Shown here: positions 6,583-14,763 of the stretch, one piece after another | Layout: every line of letters begins with the position of its first letter | Position numbering within the stretch: position 1 is the first letter of the stretch | Virus record (IMG/VR): IMGVR_UViG_3300025070_000299 | Coordinates: 1-20,744 of that record | Origin: a virus | DNA: 20,744 nt | Reading direction: 5' to 3' (one strand) | Translations under genes and position numbers: made by a program | Notes under the pieces: model-generated | What the model was told of the DNA's origin: nothing | The model's input: only the letters and a program-made list of their open reading frames with translations | Database searches by the model: none

Positions 6583-8792
6583 TGTACAAGCAAAATTTAG
6601 TTAACATAGTAGAACCTATAAAAAAAACCACTATAAGTAGGCTTAATAAAAAAAGAAAGTGGAAATACGGTTATGACAAAGACCATGATATTATTGTTAT
6701 ATCTAAGACTGGTGAAATAGGTGAAATATACGAAATACAAAATCTTCAAATAGCATTACCAAAAGCTAGAAACGTTTACAGTAATAAAAAGAAAAAGTGG
6801 GAGCAGTTTGATTATCCTAAAGAATTAGCAAGGCTTAAAAATATATTTGATTGGAGAGCATATCCTGAAGAAAAAAAGTCTAGTTGGTTTGATTATATAG
6901 ACGAAGAGTTTAAACGCAGAGACGAAGGGTTTTGGTTTGATAACGACGGAACACCAACATACATAACAGGTACACATTATATGTATCTGCAATGGAGTAA
7001 GATTGACGTAGGTGCACCTGATTTTAGAGAAGCTAATAGATTATTCTATATATTTTGGGAAGCTTGCAAAGCAGATAAAAGATGTTATGGTATGTGTTAC
7101 CTTAAAAACAGACGATCTGGTTTTTCTTTTATGTCGTCGGCTGAAACAGTTAACCAAGCTACAATATCAAGTGATGCAAGGTTTGGTATATTATCTAAAA
7201 CAGGTAGTGATGCAAAGAAAATGTTTACAGACAAGGTGGTTCCAATATCAATTAACTACCCGTTCTTTTTTAAACCGATTCAAGACGGTATGGACAGACC
7301 TAAGTCTGAGCTTGCTTATAGGGTTCCTGCAAGTAAGTTCACACGTAAAAAAATTACTGCTAATGAAAAGCAGGAAGACTTGGCTGGACTTGATACTACT
7401 ATTGATTGGAAAAATACAGGTGATAACAGTTATGACGGAGAAAAGCTTCAGCTGTTAGTACATGATGAAAGTGGTAAGTGGGAAAGACCCGATAACATAT
7501 TAAATAACTGGAGAGTTACAAAAACATGTTTACGATTAGGTAGTAGGATTATAGGTAAATGTATGATGGGCTCAACTTCAAACTCACTAGACAAAGGTGG
7601 AGACAACTTTAAAAAATTATATGGAGCATCAAACGTTACTAAGCGAAACAGAAATGGACAGACAGCGTCTGGTTTATATTCTCTTTTTATCCCAATGGAG
7701 TGGAACTACGAAGGATTTATTGATGAGCATGGACGCCCAGTCTTCGATACTCCGGATCATGAAGTCTTCGATCCCCATGGGGAGTTAATAGATGTAGGTG
7801 TTGTAGAAAACTGGCAGAACGAAGCTGATGGTCTTAAAAATGATCAAGATGCTTTAAATGAATTTTACAGACAGTTTCCAAGAACAGAAGAGCATGCATT
7901 TAGAGATGAGACTAAAAACAGTATATTTAACTTAGTTAAACTATACGAACAAATAGATTATAACGAAGAGCTATCATCAACACTACCTTTGACAAGAGGT
8001 AATTTCCAATGGGTTAATGGTGTTAAAGATTCAACAGTAATATTCTACCCAGATAATAAAGGTAGATTTAAATTAAGCTGGACACCACCATCACAACTGC
8101 AAAACAACGTTATAATAAAAAACGGTGTTAAACATCCAGGTAATGAACATATGGGTGCTTTTGGTTGTGATAGCTACGATATATCAGGAACAGTAGATGG
8201 TAAAGGATCAAAAGGTGCTTTACACGGCTTAACAAGGTTTTCAATGGAAGATGCACCTGCTAATAGCTTTTTCTTAGAGTACTTAGCAAGACCTCAGACC
8301 GCAGAGATATTCTTTGAAGACGTTCTAATGGCGTTAGTATTTTACGGGATGCCTTTACTTGCAGAGAACAATAAACCTCGTCTATTGTATTATTTACGAA
8401 GACGTGGTTACAGAGGTTTTAGTATGAACAGACCTGATAAAGTTTGGAATAAATTATCTACTGCAGAAAAAGAAGTTGGTGGAATACCTAACTCAAGTGA
8501 AGATATAAAACAAGCTCACGCAGCTGCAATTGAAATGTACATACAAGATCACATAGGTATGAAAAAAGACGGATCGTTTGGTGATTGCTATTTTAATGAA
8601 CTGCTAAACGACTGGGCTAAATTTGATATAAACAAAAGAACAAAGTTTGATGCATCTATAAGTTCTGGCTTAGCTATAATGGCTAATAATAGACATTTAT
8701 ACGCACCAAACGTAAAAATAGAAAAACAAAAATTAAACATAAGTATTGCTAGGTATACAAACACAGGTAGTACATCTAAATTAATAAAATAA
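6582..8792 (+). CDS. terL: Terminase large subunit (DNA packaging ATPase/nuclease, 736 aa)
   Basis: This is the packaging motor that translocates DNA into the prohead and cuts it. The ATPase domain has a deviant Walker A, LKNRRSGFSF (residues 174-183), a Walker B LLVHDE (291-296, D295/E296), and a coupling motif GKCMMGSTSN (from 325). The nuclease domain has GCDSYD (D530, D533), an acidic E595 in LLAENNK and D690 in KFDASISSGLAIMA as the likely metal-binding acids. The N-terminal region has FWFDNDGTPTYITG...YMYLQWSKID, which I associate with crAss-like and marine podovirus terminases. The start overlaps the upstream stop, and the portal gene begins 2 bases after the stop, so packaging and portal are cotranscribed. 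Length is normal for this group. Confidence 0.95.
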   Translation: MYKQNLVNIVEPIKKTTISRLNKKRKWKYGYDKDHDIIVISKTGEIGEIYEIQNLQIALPKARNVYSNKKKKWEQFDYPKELARLKNIFDWRAYPEEKKSSWFDYIDEEFKRRDEGFWFDNDGTPTYITGTHYMYLQWSKIDVGAPDFREANRLFYIFWEACKADKRCYGMCYLKNRRSGFSFMSSAETVNQATISSDARFGILSKTGSDAKKMFTDKVVPISINYPFFFKPIQDGMDRPKSELAYRVPASKFTRKKITANEKQEDLAGLDTTIDWKNTGDNSYDGEKLQLLVHDESGKWERPDNILNNWRVTKTCLRLGSRIIGKCMMGSTSNSLDKGGDNFKKLYGASNVTKRNRNGQTASGLYSLFIPMEWNYEGFIDEHGRPVFDTPDHEVFDPHGELIDVGVVENWQNEADGLKNDQDALNEFYRQFPRTEEHAFRDETKNSIFNLVKLYEQIDYNEELSSTLPLTRGNFQWVNGVKDSTVIFYPDNKGRFKLSWTPPSQLQNNVIIKNGVKHPGNEHMGAFGCDSYDISGTVDGKGSKGALHGLTRFSMEDAPANSFFLEYLARPQTAEIFFEDVLMALVFYGMPLLAENNKPRLLYYLRRRGYRGFSMNRPDKVWNKLSTAEKEVGGIPNSSEDIKQAHAAAIEMYIQDHIGMKKDGSFGDCYFNELLNDWAKFDINKRTKFDASISSGLAIMANNRHLYAPNVKIEKQKLNISIARYTNTGSTSKLIK

Positions 8793-8794
8793 AT

Positions 8795-11218
8795 ATGGCT
8801 GAATCAGTTATAAGAAGTTATTTCCCTAGTCAAGTAGTTAGTGACGATGAAAAAAGAAGTTTTGAGTATGGGCTCAAGGTTGCTAAGGCTATTGAGAACG
8901 AATGGTTCGTTTATGATAGAGGTACTAATAAGTTTGACTCACTAAGAAATGATTTTCATAGATTAAGATTATATGCTAGAGGAGAGCAATCAATACAAAA
9001 ATACAAAGATGAGTTATCTATTAATGGTGATTTGTCTTATCTTAATTTAGACTGGAAACCAGTACCTATTATATCTAAGTTTGTAGATATTGTTGTAAAT
9101 GGTATTGCAGAGAGAACATACGATATAAAAGCTTATTCACAAGATCCATACGGTGTTAGTAAACGTACTAAATACATGGATTCTATTCTTGCTGATATGA
9201 GAGCTAAAGAATTAAATGATTTTGCTGCGGAAGCTTTTGGCGTTGATTTATACGATAATAAAAAAGAAACTTTACCAGATACAGAGGAAGAGTTACAACT
9301 ACATATGCAGCTTAATTATAAGCAAGCTGTAGAAATGGCAGAAGAGCAAGCGCTAAATGTTTTGCTAGAAGGTAATAAGTATGAGTTGACTAAGAAAAGG
9401 TTTTACTACGATTTAACAGTTTTAGGTATTGGTGCTGTAAAAACAAACTTCAATACATCAGAAGGTGTTACTGTAAAATATGTTGACCCAGCTAACCTTA
9501 TATATTCTTATACTGAGTCACCTTATTTCGAAGATATATACTATGTTGGTGAAGTTAAGTCAATACCAGTTAACGAGCTTGTTAAGCAGTTTCCAAACAT
9601 GACTGTTGAAGAGCTTGAAGATATAGTTAAAAACCCTGCATACAACAACTCTAACTACGATGGTAACTTTGCAAACAGAGGTGGTATAGACCCTAATAAA
9701 GTTCAAGTTTTATATTTTAATTATAAAACATATATGAACGAAGTTTACAAAGTAAAAACTACTGGTAGTGGAGCTTCTAAAGCAATACCTAAAACAGATA
9801 AGTTTAATCCAGTTATAGATGAATCAACTAACTTTGACAAACTATCAAGATCAGTTGAAGTACTATACGAAGGAGCTGTAATTTTAGGTACAGATAAATT
9901 ACTTAAATGGGAGCTTGCTAAAAATATGGTTAGACCTAAGAGCGACTATACTAAAGTTAAAATGAACTATAGCATCGTAGCACCTAGATCTTACAAAGGT
10001 AGAATAGAATCACTCGTAAGACGTATTACTGGTTTTGCTGATATGATACAGCTTACACACTTAAAACTACAACAGGTGATGTCTAGAATGGTTCCAGATG
10101 GAATATACTTAGATGCAGATGGTTTGGCTGAAATAGATTTAGGTAATGGTACAAACTATAACCCGCAAGAAGCTTTAAATATGTTCTTCCAAACAGGTTC
10201 GATTATTGGTAGATCATTTACTTCTGATGGTGATATGAATCCAGGTAAAGTACCGATACAAGAAATAACAAGTGGTAGTGGTGGTAATAAGATGCAAGCG
10301 CTAATCGGTAATTACAATTACTACTTACAAATGATAAGAGATGTAACCGGACTTAACGAAGCTAGAGATGGTAGTGCACCAGATAAAAATGCTTTAGTAG
10401 GTGTTCAGAAATTAGCTGCAGCAAATAGTAATACAGCAACAAGACATATACTACAAGCAGGTTTACACTTAACACAAGAAGTTGCCGAGTCATTATCGCT
10501 AAGGGTTTCTGATATTATAGAGTACTCACCAACAAAAGAAGCTTTTATACAAGCTATAGGTACTCACAACGTAGCTACGCTTGAAGAAATGAAAGAGTTA
10601 CACCTATATGACTTTGGTATATTTATAGAGTTAACTCCTGATGAAGAAGAAAAAGCAATGCTTGAAAATAATATTCAAGTAGCTTTAGCACAACAAAGTA
10701 TAAACTTAGAAGATGCTATTGACCTTAGAGAGATTAAGAATATTAAACTAGCTAATCAACTATTAAAAATACGTAGAGTTAAAAAGCAAGCGCAAGATCA
10801 GTTGATAAAACAACAAAATATCCAAGCGCAAGCACAAGCAAATATGCAAACGCAGCAAGCATCTGCACAGTTAGAAGTTCAAAAAGAACAAGCTAAAACG
10901 CAGAGTGAAGCACAGCTTGAGCAAATGAAAGCACAGCTTGAAGCTCAGAAGCAAGCACAAGAAGTTGAATACAAAAAACAACTTATGCAGTTAGAGTTTC
11001 AAATGAATATGCAGCTTAAATCCATGGAGGTACAAGCTATAAAAGGCAAAGACGAAATGAAGGAAGATCGTAAAGATGAAAGAACAAGAATACAAGCATC
11101 ACAACAAAGTGAGCTTATAGATCAAAGAAAAGGTGCAAAACCACCTAAAAACTTTGAGTCCGCAGGTAATGATATATTAGGTAGCGGATTTGATTTAGGT
11201 AGTTTCGACCCTAGATAA
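8795..11218 (+). CDS. Portal protein (807 aa) with Gln-rich C-terminal tail
   Basis: This is the dodecameric ring at the head vertex through which DNA enters and leaves. The N-terminal and core parts show patterns of crAss-like portals: LRLYARGEQSIQKYKD, LNLDWKPVPIISKFVDIVVN, DTEEELQLHMQLNYK, TVLGIGAVKTNF, VDPANLIYSYTESPYFEDIYY. Later segments include MIRDVTGLNEARDGSAPD and a helical DGIYLDADGLAEIDLG region. From about residue 668 to 770 the chain becomes a Gln/Ala/Glu/Lys-rich helix (AQAQANMQTQQ, QLEQMKAQLEAQKQAQ), then a polar tail ending GSGFDLGSFDPR. It lies directly after the terminase and before the scaffold, the usual head-module order. It is longer than the P22 portal (about 725 aa), with the extra length in the tail. 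Confidence 0.93.
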   Translation: MAESVIRSYFPSQVVSDDEKRSFEYGLKVAKAIENEWFVYDRGTNKFDSLRNDFHRLRLYARGEQSIQKYKDELSINGDLSYLNLDWKPVPIISKFVDIVVNGIAERTYDIKAYSQDPYGVSKRTKYMDSILADMRAKELNDFAAEAFGVDLYDNKKETLPDTEEELQLHMQLNYKQAVEMAEEQALNVLLEGNKYELTKKRFYYDLTVLGIGAVKTNFNTSEGVTVKYVDPANLIYSYTESPYFEDIYYVGEVKSIPVNELVKQFPNMTVEELEDIVKNPAYNNSNYDGNFANRGGIDPNKVQVLYFNYKTYMNEVYKVKTTGSGASKAIPKTDKFNPVIDESTNFDKLSRSVEVLYEGAVILGTDKLLKWELAKNMVRPKSDYTKVKMNYSIVAPRSYKGRIESLVRRITGFADMIQLTHLKLQQVMSRMVPDGIYLDADGLAEIDLGNGTNYNPQEALNMFFQTGSIIGRSFTSDGDMNPGKVPIQEITSGSGGNKMQALIGNYNYYLQMIRDVTGLNEARDGSAPDKNALVGVQKLAAANSNTATRHILQAGLHLTQEVAESLSLRVSDIIEYSPTKEAFIQAIGTHNVATLEEMKELHLYDFGIFIELTPDEEEKAMLENNIQVALAQQSINLEDAIDLREIKNIKLANQLLKIRRVKKQAQDQLIKQQNIQAQAQANMQTQQASAQLEVQKEQAKTQSEAQLEQMKAQLEAQKQAQEVEYKKQLMQLEFQMNMQLKSMEVQAIKGKDEMKEDRKDERTRIQASQQSELIDQRKGAKPPKNFESAGNDILGSGFDLGSFDPR

Positions 11219-11246
11219 CAATTATTAATTATTATTATATTATATT
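11219..11246 (+). promoter_or_regulatory. AT-only leader of the scaffold gene
   Basis: Twenty-eight bases between the portal stop and the scaffold ATG consist almost only of A and T and end in a TTATATTATATT-like run. The last 14 bases plus ATGG are identical to those before the gene at 13906. No Shine-Dalgarno is present. This could be a translation-initiation element or include a promoter -10-like region; the sequence alone does not decide. Confidence 0.45.
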
Positions 11247-12416
11247 ATGGAAGAAAATGTAGAAAACGTAACGGATGACGTTACAAAGTTAGACATGTCT
11301 CAAACTGTAGAACAACCAGTTGATGATAGTGTTACAAAATTAGATTTAAATAAACCAGAAACACCAGAGGAAAATGAAGTTAAAGAAGATAACCCTGACA
11401 ACGAGGGAGTGGTTGGAGTCGATGAAAATGCCGATGCCACAGAAAAACAAGAAGAAGTACAACCGGAAGTTGAAGCACAAGAAGCTCCAGTATTAGAAGA
11501 AATCACTGAAGAAGAAGTTCAAGAGCAAACAGAAGAATTAACTGAACAAGTTGAAGAAGCTGTAGCCGAAGCTCAAGAAACTGGAAAAGCTTTACCTGAA
11601 AATGTTCAAAAGTTAATGGACTTTATGGAAGAGACCGGTGGTACACTAGAAGATTACGTTCGCCTTAACCAAGATTACTCTAGTTATGACGATATGACAG
11701 TGCTTAGAGAGTACTATAAACAAACTAAATCTCATTTATCATCTGATGAAATAGAATTTTTAATTGAAGATTCATTCTCGTATGACGAGGAGGTAGATGA
11801 AGAAAGAGATATTAAAAAGAAAAAAATAGCGTTAAAAGAGCAAGTTGCCAACGCTAAAAGCCACTTGGACGGGCAAAAGTCCAAATACTATGAAGAGATC
11901 AAAGCTGGAAGCAGGTTAACGCCTGAAGCTAAAAAAGCTATGGATTTCTTTAATAGATACAACAAGGAGTCGGAAGAAACTCAAAAAATAGCTGATAAAC
12001 AAACAAAAAATTTTTTAAATAAAACTAATCAAGTTTTTAACGATAAATTCAAAGGTTTTGAATATAATGTCGGGGATAAAAGATATAGGTTTAATGTGAA
12101 CAATGCTAACGAGGTTAAGACCACCCAAAGTGATATTAATAATTTTGTCAAGAAGTTCTTGAATGAAAATAATGAAATGTCAGATGCTAAGGGTTATCAC
12201 AAATCTCTTTATACTGCAATGAACGCTGATGCTGTTGCTAATCACTTTTACGAACAAGGTAAGGCTGATGCTTTAAAAGAAAGTGTTGCTAAATCTAAAA
12301 ACGTAAGTATGGACCCAAGACAATCATTTAGTAATGAAAATACTAGTGGTGGTACTAAGTTCAGAGCGCTTAGCGATGATTCTCCTAACTTTAAGTTTAA
12401 AATTAAAAACAAATAA
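11247..12416 (+). CDS. Putative capsid scaffolding protein (389 aa)
   Basis: The first 110 or so residues are extremely acidic, low-complexity and probably disordered, with a short internal repeat (VTKLDMS...VTKLDLN). Then comes a helical region: NVQKLMDFMEETGGTLEDYV, LREYYKQTKSHLSSDEIEFL, and a long charged coil (RDIKKKKIALKEQVANAKSHL). The C-terminal 120 residues are more basic and end FKFKIKNK, like the capsid-binding helix ends of other scaffolds. The position between portal and major capsid gene, the acidity and the coiled-coil content all fit a scaffold. No protease motif is visible, so it does not look like a scaffold-protease fusion. Three in-frame stops in a row (TAATAATAA, 12414-12422) end the gene. 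Confidence 0.72.
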   Translation: MEENVENVTDDVTKLDMSQTVEQPVDDSVTKLDLNKPETPEENEVKEDNPDNEGVVGVDENADATEKQEEVQPEVEAQEAPVLEEITEEEVQEQTEELTEQVEEAVAEAQETGKALPENVQKLMDFMEETGGTLEDYVRLNQDYSSYDDMTVLREYYKQTKSHLSSDEIEFLIEDSFSYDEEVDEERDIKKKKIALKEQVANAKSHLDGQKSKYYEEIKAGSRLTPEAKKAMDFFNRYNKESEETQKIADKQTKNFLNKTNQVFNDKFKGFEYNVGDKRYRFNVNNANEVKTTQSDINNFVKKFLNENNEMSDAKGYHKSLYTAMNADAVANHFYEQGKADALKESVAKSKNVSMDPRQSFSNENTSGGTKFRALSDDSPNFKFKIKNK

Positions 12417-12448
12417 TAATAAATTTAAAAATTAAAAAATAAAAAATT
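12417..12448 (+). promoter_or_regulatory. A-rich translation leader of the major capsid gene
   Basis: The space before the capsid ATG is built from TTTAAAAATTAAAAAATAA-like runs without any Shine-Dalgarno. Highly expressed Bacteroidetes genes typically use such A-rich, unstructured leaders, so this is likely a strong initiation region for the most abundant virion protein. The first bases hold the extra in-frame stops of the scaffold gene. Confidence 0.5.
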
Positions 12449-13834
12449 ATGGCAGGAACAATTACGCCAGCGGTAGGCAGCTTACCAGCTACTCCCTCGG
12501 CAATAAAACAAACGGTTGCAAGTGCTTACGTAGACTTACGTGACTCTGGATGGGCGCAACAATATTTACCAGATCTTATGGAAAAAGAAGCTGAAGTTTT
12601 TGGAAACAGAACTATTTCAGGATTTCTTGCGCAAGTAGGAGCTGAAGAAGCGATGGCAGCTGACCAAGTAGTTTGGTCTGAGCAAGGTCGTTTACACGTA
12701 TCAGCATCAGGTACAATAGACGCATCTGGTGGTGTTGTTACAGCAGCTAACCATGCTGTTAGAGTTAATGATACTGTAGTATTAAACCAAGCTGCTGGTA
12801 CTTTAAAATGTTTAGTAACAGCTGTTGGAGTCGACAGTTCAACTCCACCTGTGGCTACTTTTACTGTAGTACCTTATACTCAAGCAGATATGGTAACTGG
12901 AACTACTTTTGTAGACGGTGCTGTAACTGGATTCGTATTTGGATCTGAGTATAAAAAAGGAACTGGAGCACATGATAAAGCTTTAGAACCATCGTTCAAA
13001 TCTTTAGAAAATAAACCAGTTATCATTAAAGACCTATACGAAGTTTCAGGATCTGACGCTTCAGCTATTGGTTGGATTGAGGTTTCTGGTGAAGAAGGAC
13101 AAAACGGTTACATGTGGTACTTAAAAGCTAACGGAGATACAATGGCTAGATTTACAGATTACTGTGAAATGACTTGTATTGAAGGTGAATTAACAGCTTC
13201 AGGCGCTGGTACTGCTGGTGATTTAGGCTCTGTATCTGGTACTGAAGGTTTATTTGCGGCTATCGAAAAAAGAGGTAACGTTATGACTGGTGGTTACGCT
13301 AATTCGGGAGATTCTTTAGGTTCTATGGATTTAATGCTAAAGAGATTTGATTCTCAAGGTGCTATTGAAGAAAACATGATGTTTTTAAATAGAGGTCACT
13401 CTCTAGCTATTGACGACATGTTAGCTGGTTTAGCTCCTAATGTTGGTGTTGGTTATGGTTTATTCGATAACTCAGCTGATATGGCATTAAACTTAGGCTT
13501 CACTGGATTTAGAAGAGGTACTTATGACTTTTACAAGTCTGACTGGAAATATCTAAATGATGCTACTCTTAGAGGTGCGTTTGCAGATATTAACGGTGTT
13601 GTAGTACCAGCTGGAACTTCTAATGTTTATGACCAAATAATGGGTAAAAACATGAAAAGACCATTCTTACACGTTAGATACAGAGCTTCACAAACTGAAA
13701 GCAGAAAAATGAAAACTTGGATCACTGGATCTGTTGGAGCTGCAACTTCACAGTTAGACGCGATGGAAGTTAACTATTTATCTGAAAGATGTTTAGTAAC
13801 TCAAGGTGCTAATAACTTCTTCTTAATGAAGTAA
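12449..13834 (+). CDS. Major capsid protein, HK97-fold type (461 aa)
   Basis: This is the main shell protein. The N-terminal part (AYVDLRDSGWAQQYLPDLMEKEAEVFGNRTISGFL) and the region DQVVWSEQGRLHVSASG resemble capsid proteins of crAss-like and related phages. The later VSGEEGQNGYMWYLKANGDTM, FAAIEKRGNVMTGGY, DLMLKRFDSQGAIEENMMFLNRG and C-terminal VRYRASQTESRKMKTWITGS fit the HK97 P- and A-domains. Residues about 88-165 are a Val/Thr-rich, beta-only stretch that looks like an inserted domain. The gene is richer in G and C than the fibre and uses codons like the other head genes. It follows the scaffold and is closed by a strong terminator, which fits high expression. Confidence 0.93.
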   Translation: MAGTITPAVGSLPATPSAIKQTVASAYVDLRDSGWAQQYLPDLMEKEAEVFGNRTISGFLAQVGAEEAMAADQVVWSEQGRLHVSASGTIDASGGVVTAANHAVRVNDTVVLNQAAGTLKCLVTAVGVDSSTPPVATFTVVPYTQADMVTGTTFVDGAVTGFVFGSEYKKGTGAHDKALEPSFKSLENKPVIIKDLYEVSGSDASAIGWIEVSGEEGQNGYMWYLKANGDTMARFTDYCEMTCIEGELTASGAGTAGDLGSVSGTEGLFAAIEKRGNVMTGGYANSGDSLGSMDLMLKRFDSQGAIEENMMFLNRGHSLAIDDMLAGLAPNVGVGYGLFDNSADMALNLGFTGFRRGTYDFYKSDWKYLNDATLRGAFADINGVVVPAGTSNVYDQIMGKNMKRPFLHVRYRASQTESRKMKTWITGSVGAATSQLDAMEVNYLSERCLVTQGANNFFLMK

Positions 13835-13847
13835 GCATTTATTACTT

Positions 13848-13876
13848 AAGGGATCGAGGCTTCGGCCTCGACCCTT
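13848..13876 (+). terminator. Rho-independent terminator after the major capsid gene (UUCG loop)
   Basis: Stem AAGGG-(A bulge)-TCGAGGC, loop TTCG, and complementary arm GCCTCGA-CCCTT form 12 base pairs with one bulged A. The loop is the very stable C(UUCG)G tetraloop. The hairpin begins 13 bases after the capsid stop and is followed by TATTTTATT, a T-rich tract. It would end or attenuate transcripts after the capsid gene and so set a high capsid-to-tail ratio. Confidence 0.9.
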
Positions 13877-13905
13877 TATTTTATTAACTTATATTATATT
13901 ATATT
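13877..13905 (+). promoter_or_regulatory. AT-only leader of the 269-residue protein gene
   Basis: Between the capsid terminator and the ATG lies a pure A/T stretch apart from one C, ending in repeated TATATTATATT. The last 14 bases and ATGG match the leader of the scaffold gene. Because it follows a strong terminator it is a candidate promoter region, but no clear -33/-7 Bacteroidetes pair (TTG / TAnnTTTG) is visible. Confidence 0.4.
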
Positions 13906-14715
13906 ATGGCAAAAAAAGAAAAAATCAAAAAGGTTGTTGTTGAAACACCACCGGTTGTAGAACAACCAAAAGTAAAAAAAGAAGTAAAACCAACTAATAC
14001 TTGGGAAGTAAAAGAAAGAAAGTATTTATTAAAAGGAGGTTCTCCACTATGCTTTGTTTTACGAGGTAGTGGTATATACTGGTTTGATGAAGAAAAAGGT
14101 TACGAAAGAGAGCTTAAAATAACTGATAATCAAAAAACACCTTTTGTAGATGAATTTAAAGGCGATGCAAAAGTTTCTCACATAATGTTTATGGACGGTA
14201 TTTTAATTGTGCCAAAACAAAAACAAACATTACAAAAACTTTTATCTTTATATCACCCAGACAAAGACAGAGTTTATTTTGAATACAACGCGGTTCAAGA
14301 TGCTACTGACGAGGTAGAGATTTTAGAATTAGAAATCGAAGCGTTAATGGCAGCTAAAACTATAGATATAGATATGGCTGAAGCAATTATGCGCGTAGAA
14401 TTAGGTTCTAAGGTGACAGAGATGAGTTCTAAGGAACTTAAAAGAGATTTACTATTATATGCTAAGAAAAATCCAGCTGTATTCCTAGAACTTCTTAATG
14501 ACGACAATGTTGTACTTAGAAACTTTGGTATTAGAGCAACAGAAATGGGGTTATTAGTATTATCTCAAGATCAAAGAACATTTAGTTGGGGTTCTAATGG
14601 TAGAAAACTAATGAACGTTCCTTTTGATGAACATCCATATTCAGCTTTAGCCTCATGGTTTAAAACTGATGAGGGTATGGACATTTACAAAACTATTGAA
14701 AAACAATTGAAGTAA
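13906..14715 (+). CDS. Conserved-looking late protein of unknown function (269 aa)
   Basis: The first 32 residues are Lys/Val/Pro-rich and probably disordered (KKEKIKKVVVETPPVVEQPK). The middle has an aromatic, beta-like section (KYLLKGGSPLCFVLRGSGIYWFDEEKGYE, then VSHIMFMDGILIVPKQKQTLQ). The C-terminal 130 residues are helical: EILELEIEALMAAKTIDIDMAEAIM, SKELKRDLLLYAKKNPAVFLELLNDD, then TFSWGSNGRKLMNVPFDEHPY and a closing FKTDEGMDIYKTIEKQLK. I recall similar C-terminal patterns in unannotated marine phage late genes but know no function. It stands alone between two hairpins, downstream of the capsid gene. A head-associated or decoration role is possible but unproven. Confidence 0.8.
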   Translation: MAKKEKIKKVVVETPPVVEQPKVKKEVKPTNTWEVKERKYLLKGGSPLCFVLRGSGIYWFDEEKGYERELKITDNQKTPFVDEFKGDAKVSHIMFMDGILIVPKQKQTLQKLLSLYHPDKDRVYFEYNAVQDATDEVEILELEIEALMAAKTIDIDMAEAIMRVELGSKVTEMSSKELKRDLLLYAKKNPAVFLELLNDDNVVLRNFGIRATEMGLLVLSQDQRTFSWGSNGRKLMNVPFDEHPYSALASWFKTDEGMDIYKTIEKQLK

Positions 14716-14720
14716 AAACC

Positions 14721-14763
14721 TTTGTAGAAGCAGTCGCTCTACGGAGCGATTGCAAACTACAAA
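14721..14763 (+). other. Two-tier RNA hairpin with UACG loop
   Basis: The outer stem TTTGTAG/CTACAAA (7 pairs) and the inner stem GCAGTCGCTC/GAGCGATTGC (10 pairs with one G-U) are separated by an AA/AAA internal loop and capped by a C(UACG)G tetraloop. It starts 5 bases after the stop of the 269-residue gene and ends 13 bases before the next ATG. It is followed by AAATT and then A-rich DNA rather than a T tract, so it is not a standard intrinsic terminator. It may protect or process the mRNA, attenuate transcription, or affect translation of the next gene. Confidence 0.8.

Noticed and set aside
7012-7458. A 148-codon plus-strand frame inside terL
   Set aside because: It covers the Walker motifs of terL in another frame and gives an arbitrary Leu/Lys/Gln-rich sequence; treated as a shadow.
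11247-12416. Prohead protease fused to the scaffold
   Set aside because: No Ser-His or other protease motif was found; the sequence is acidic low-complexity followed by charged helices.
14721-14763. Reading the second hairpin as an ordinary intrinsic terminator
   Set aside because: It is not followed by a T tract on the + strand; the flanking A-rich DNA would give a T tract only on the minus strand, where no gene ends.
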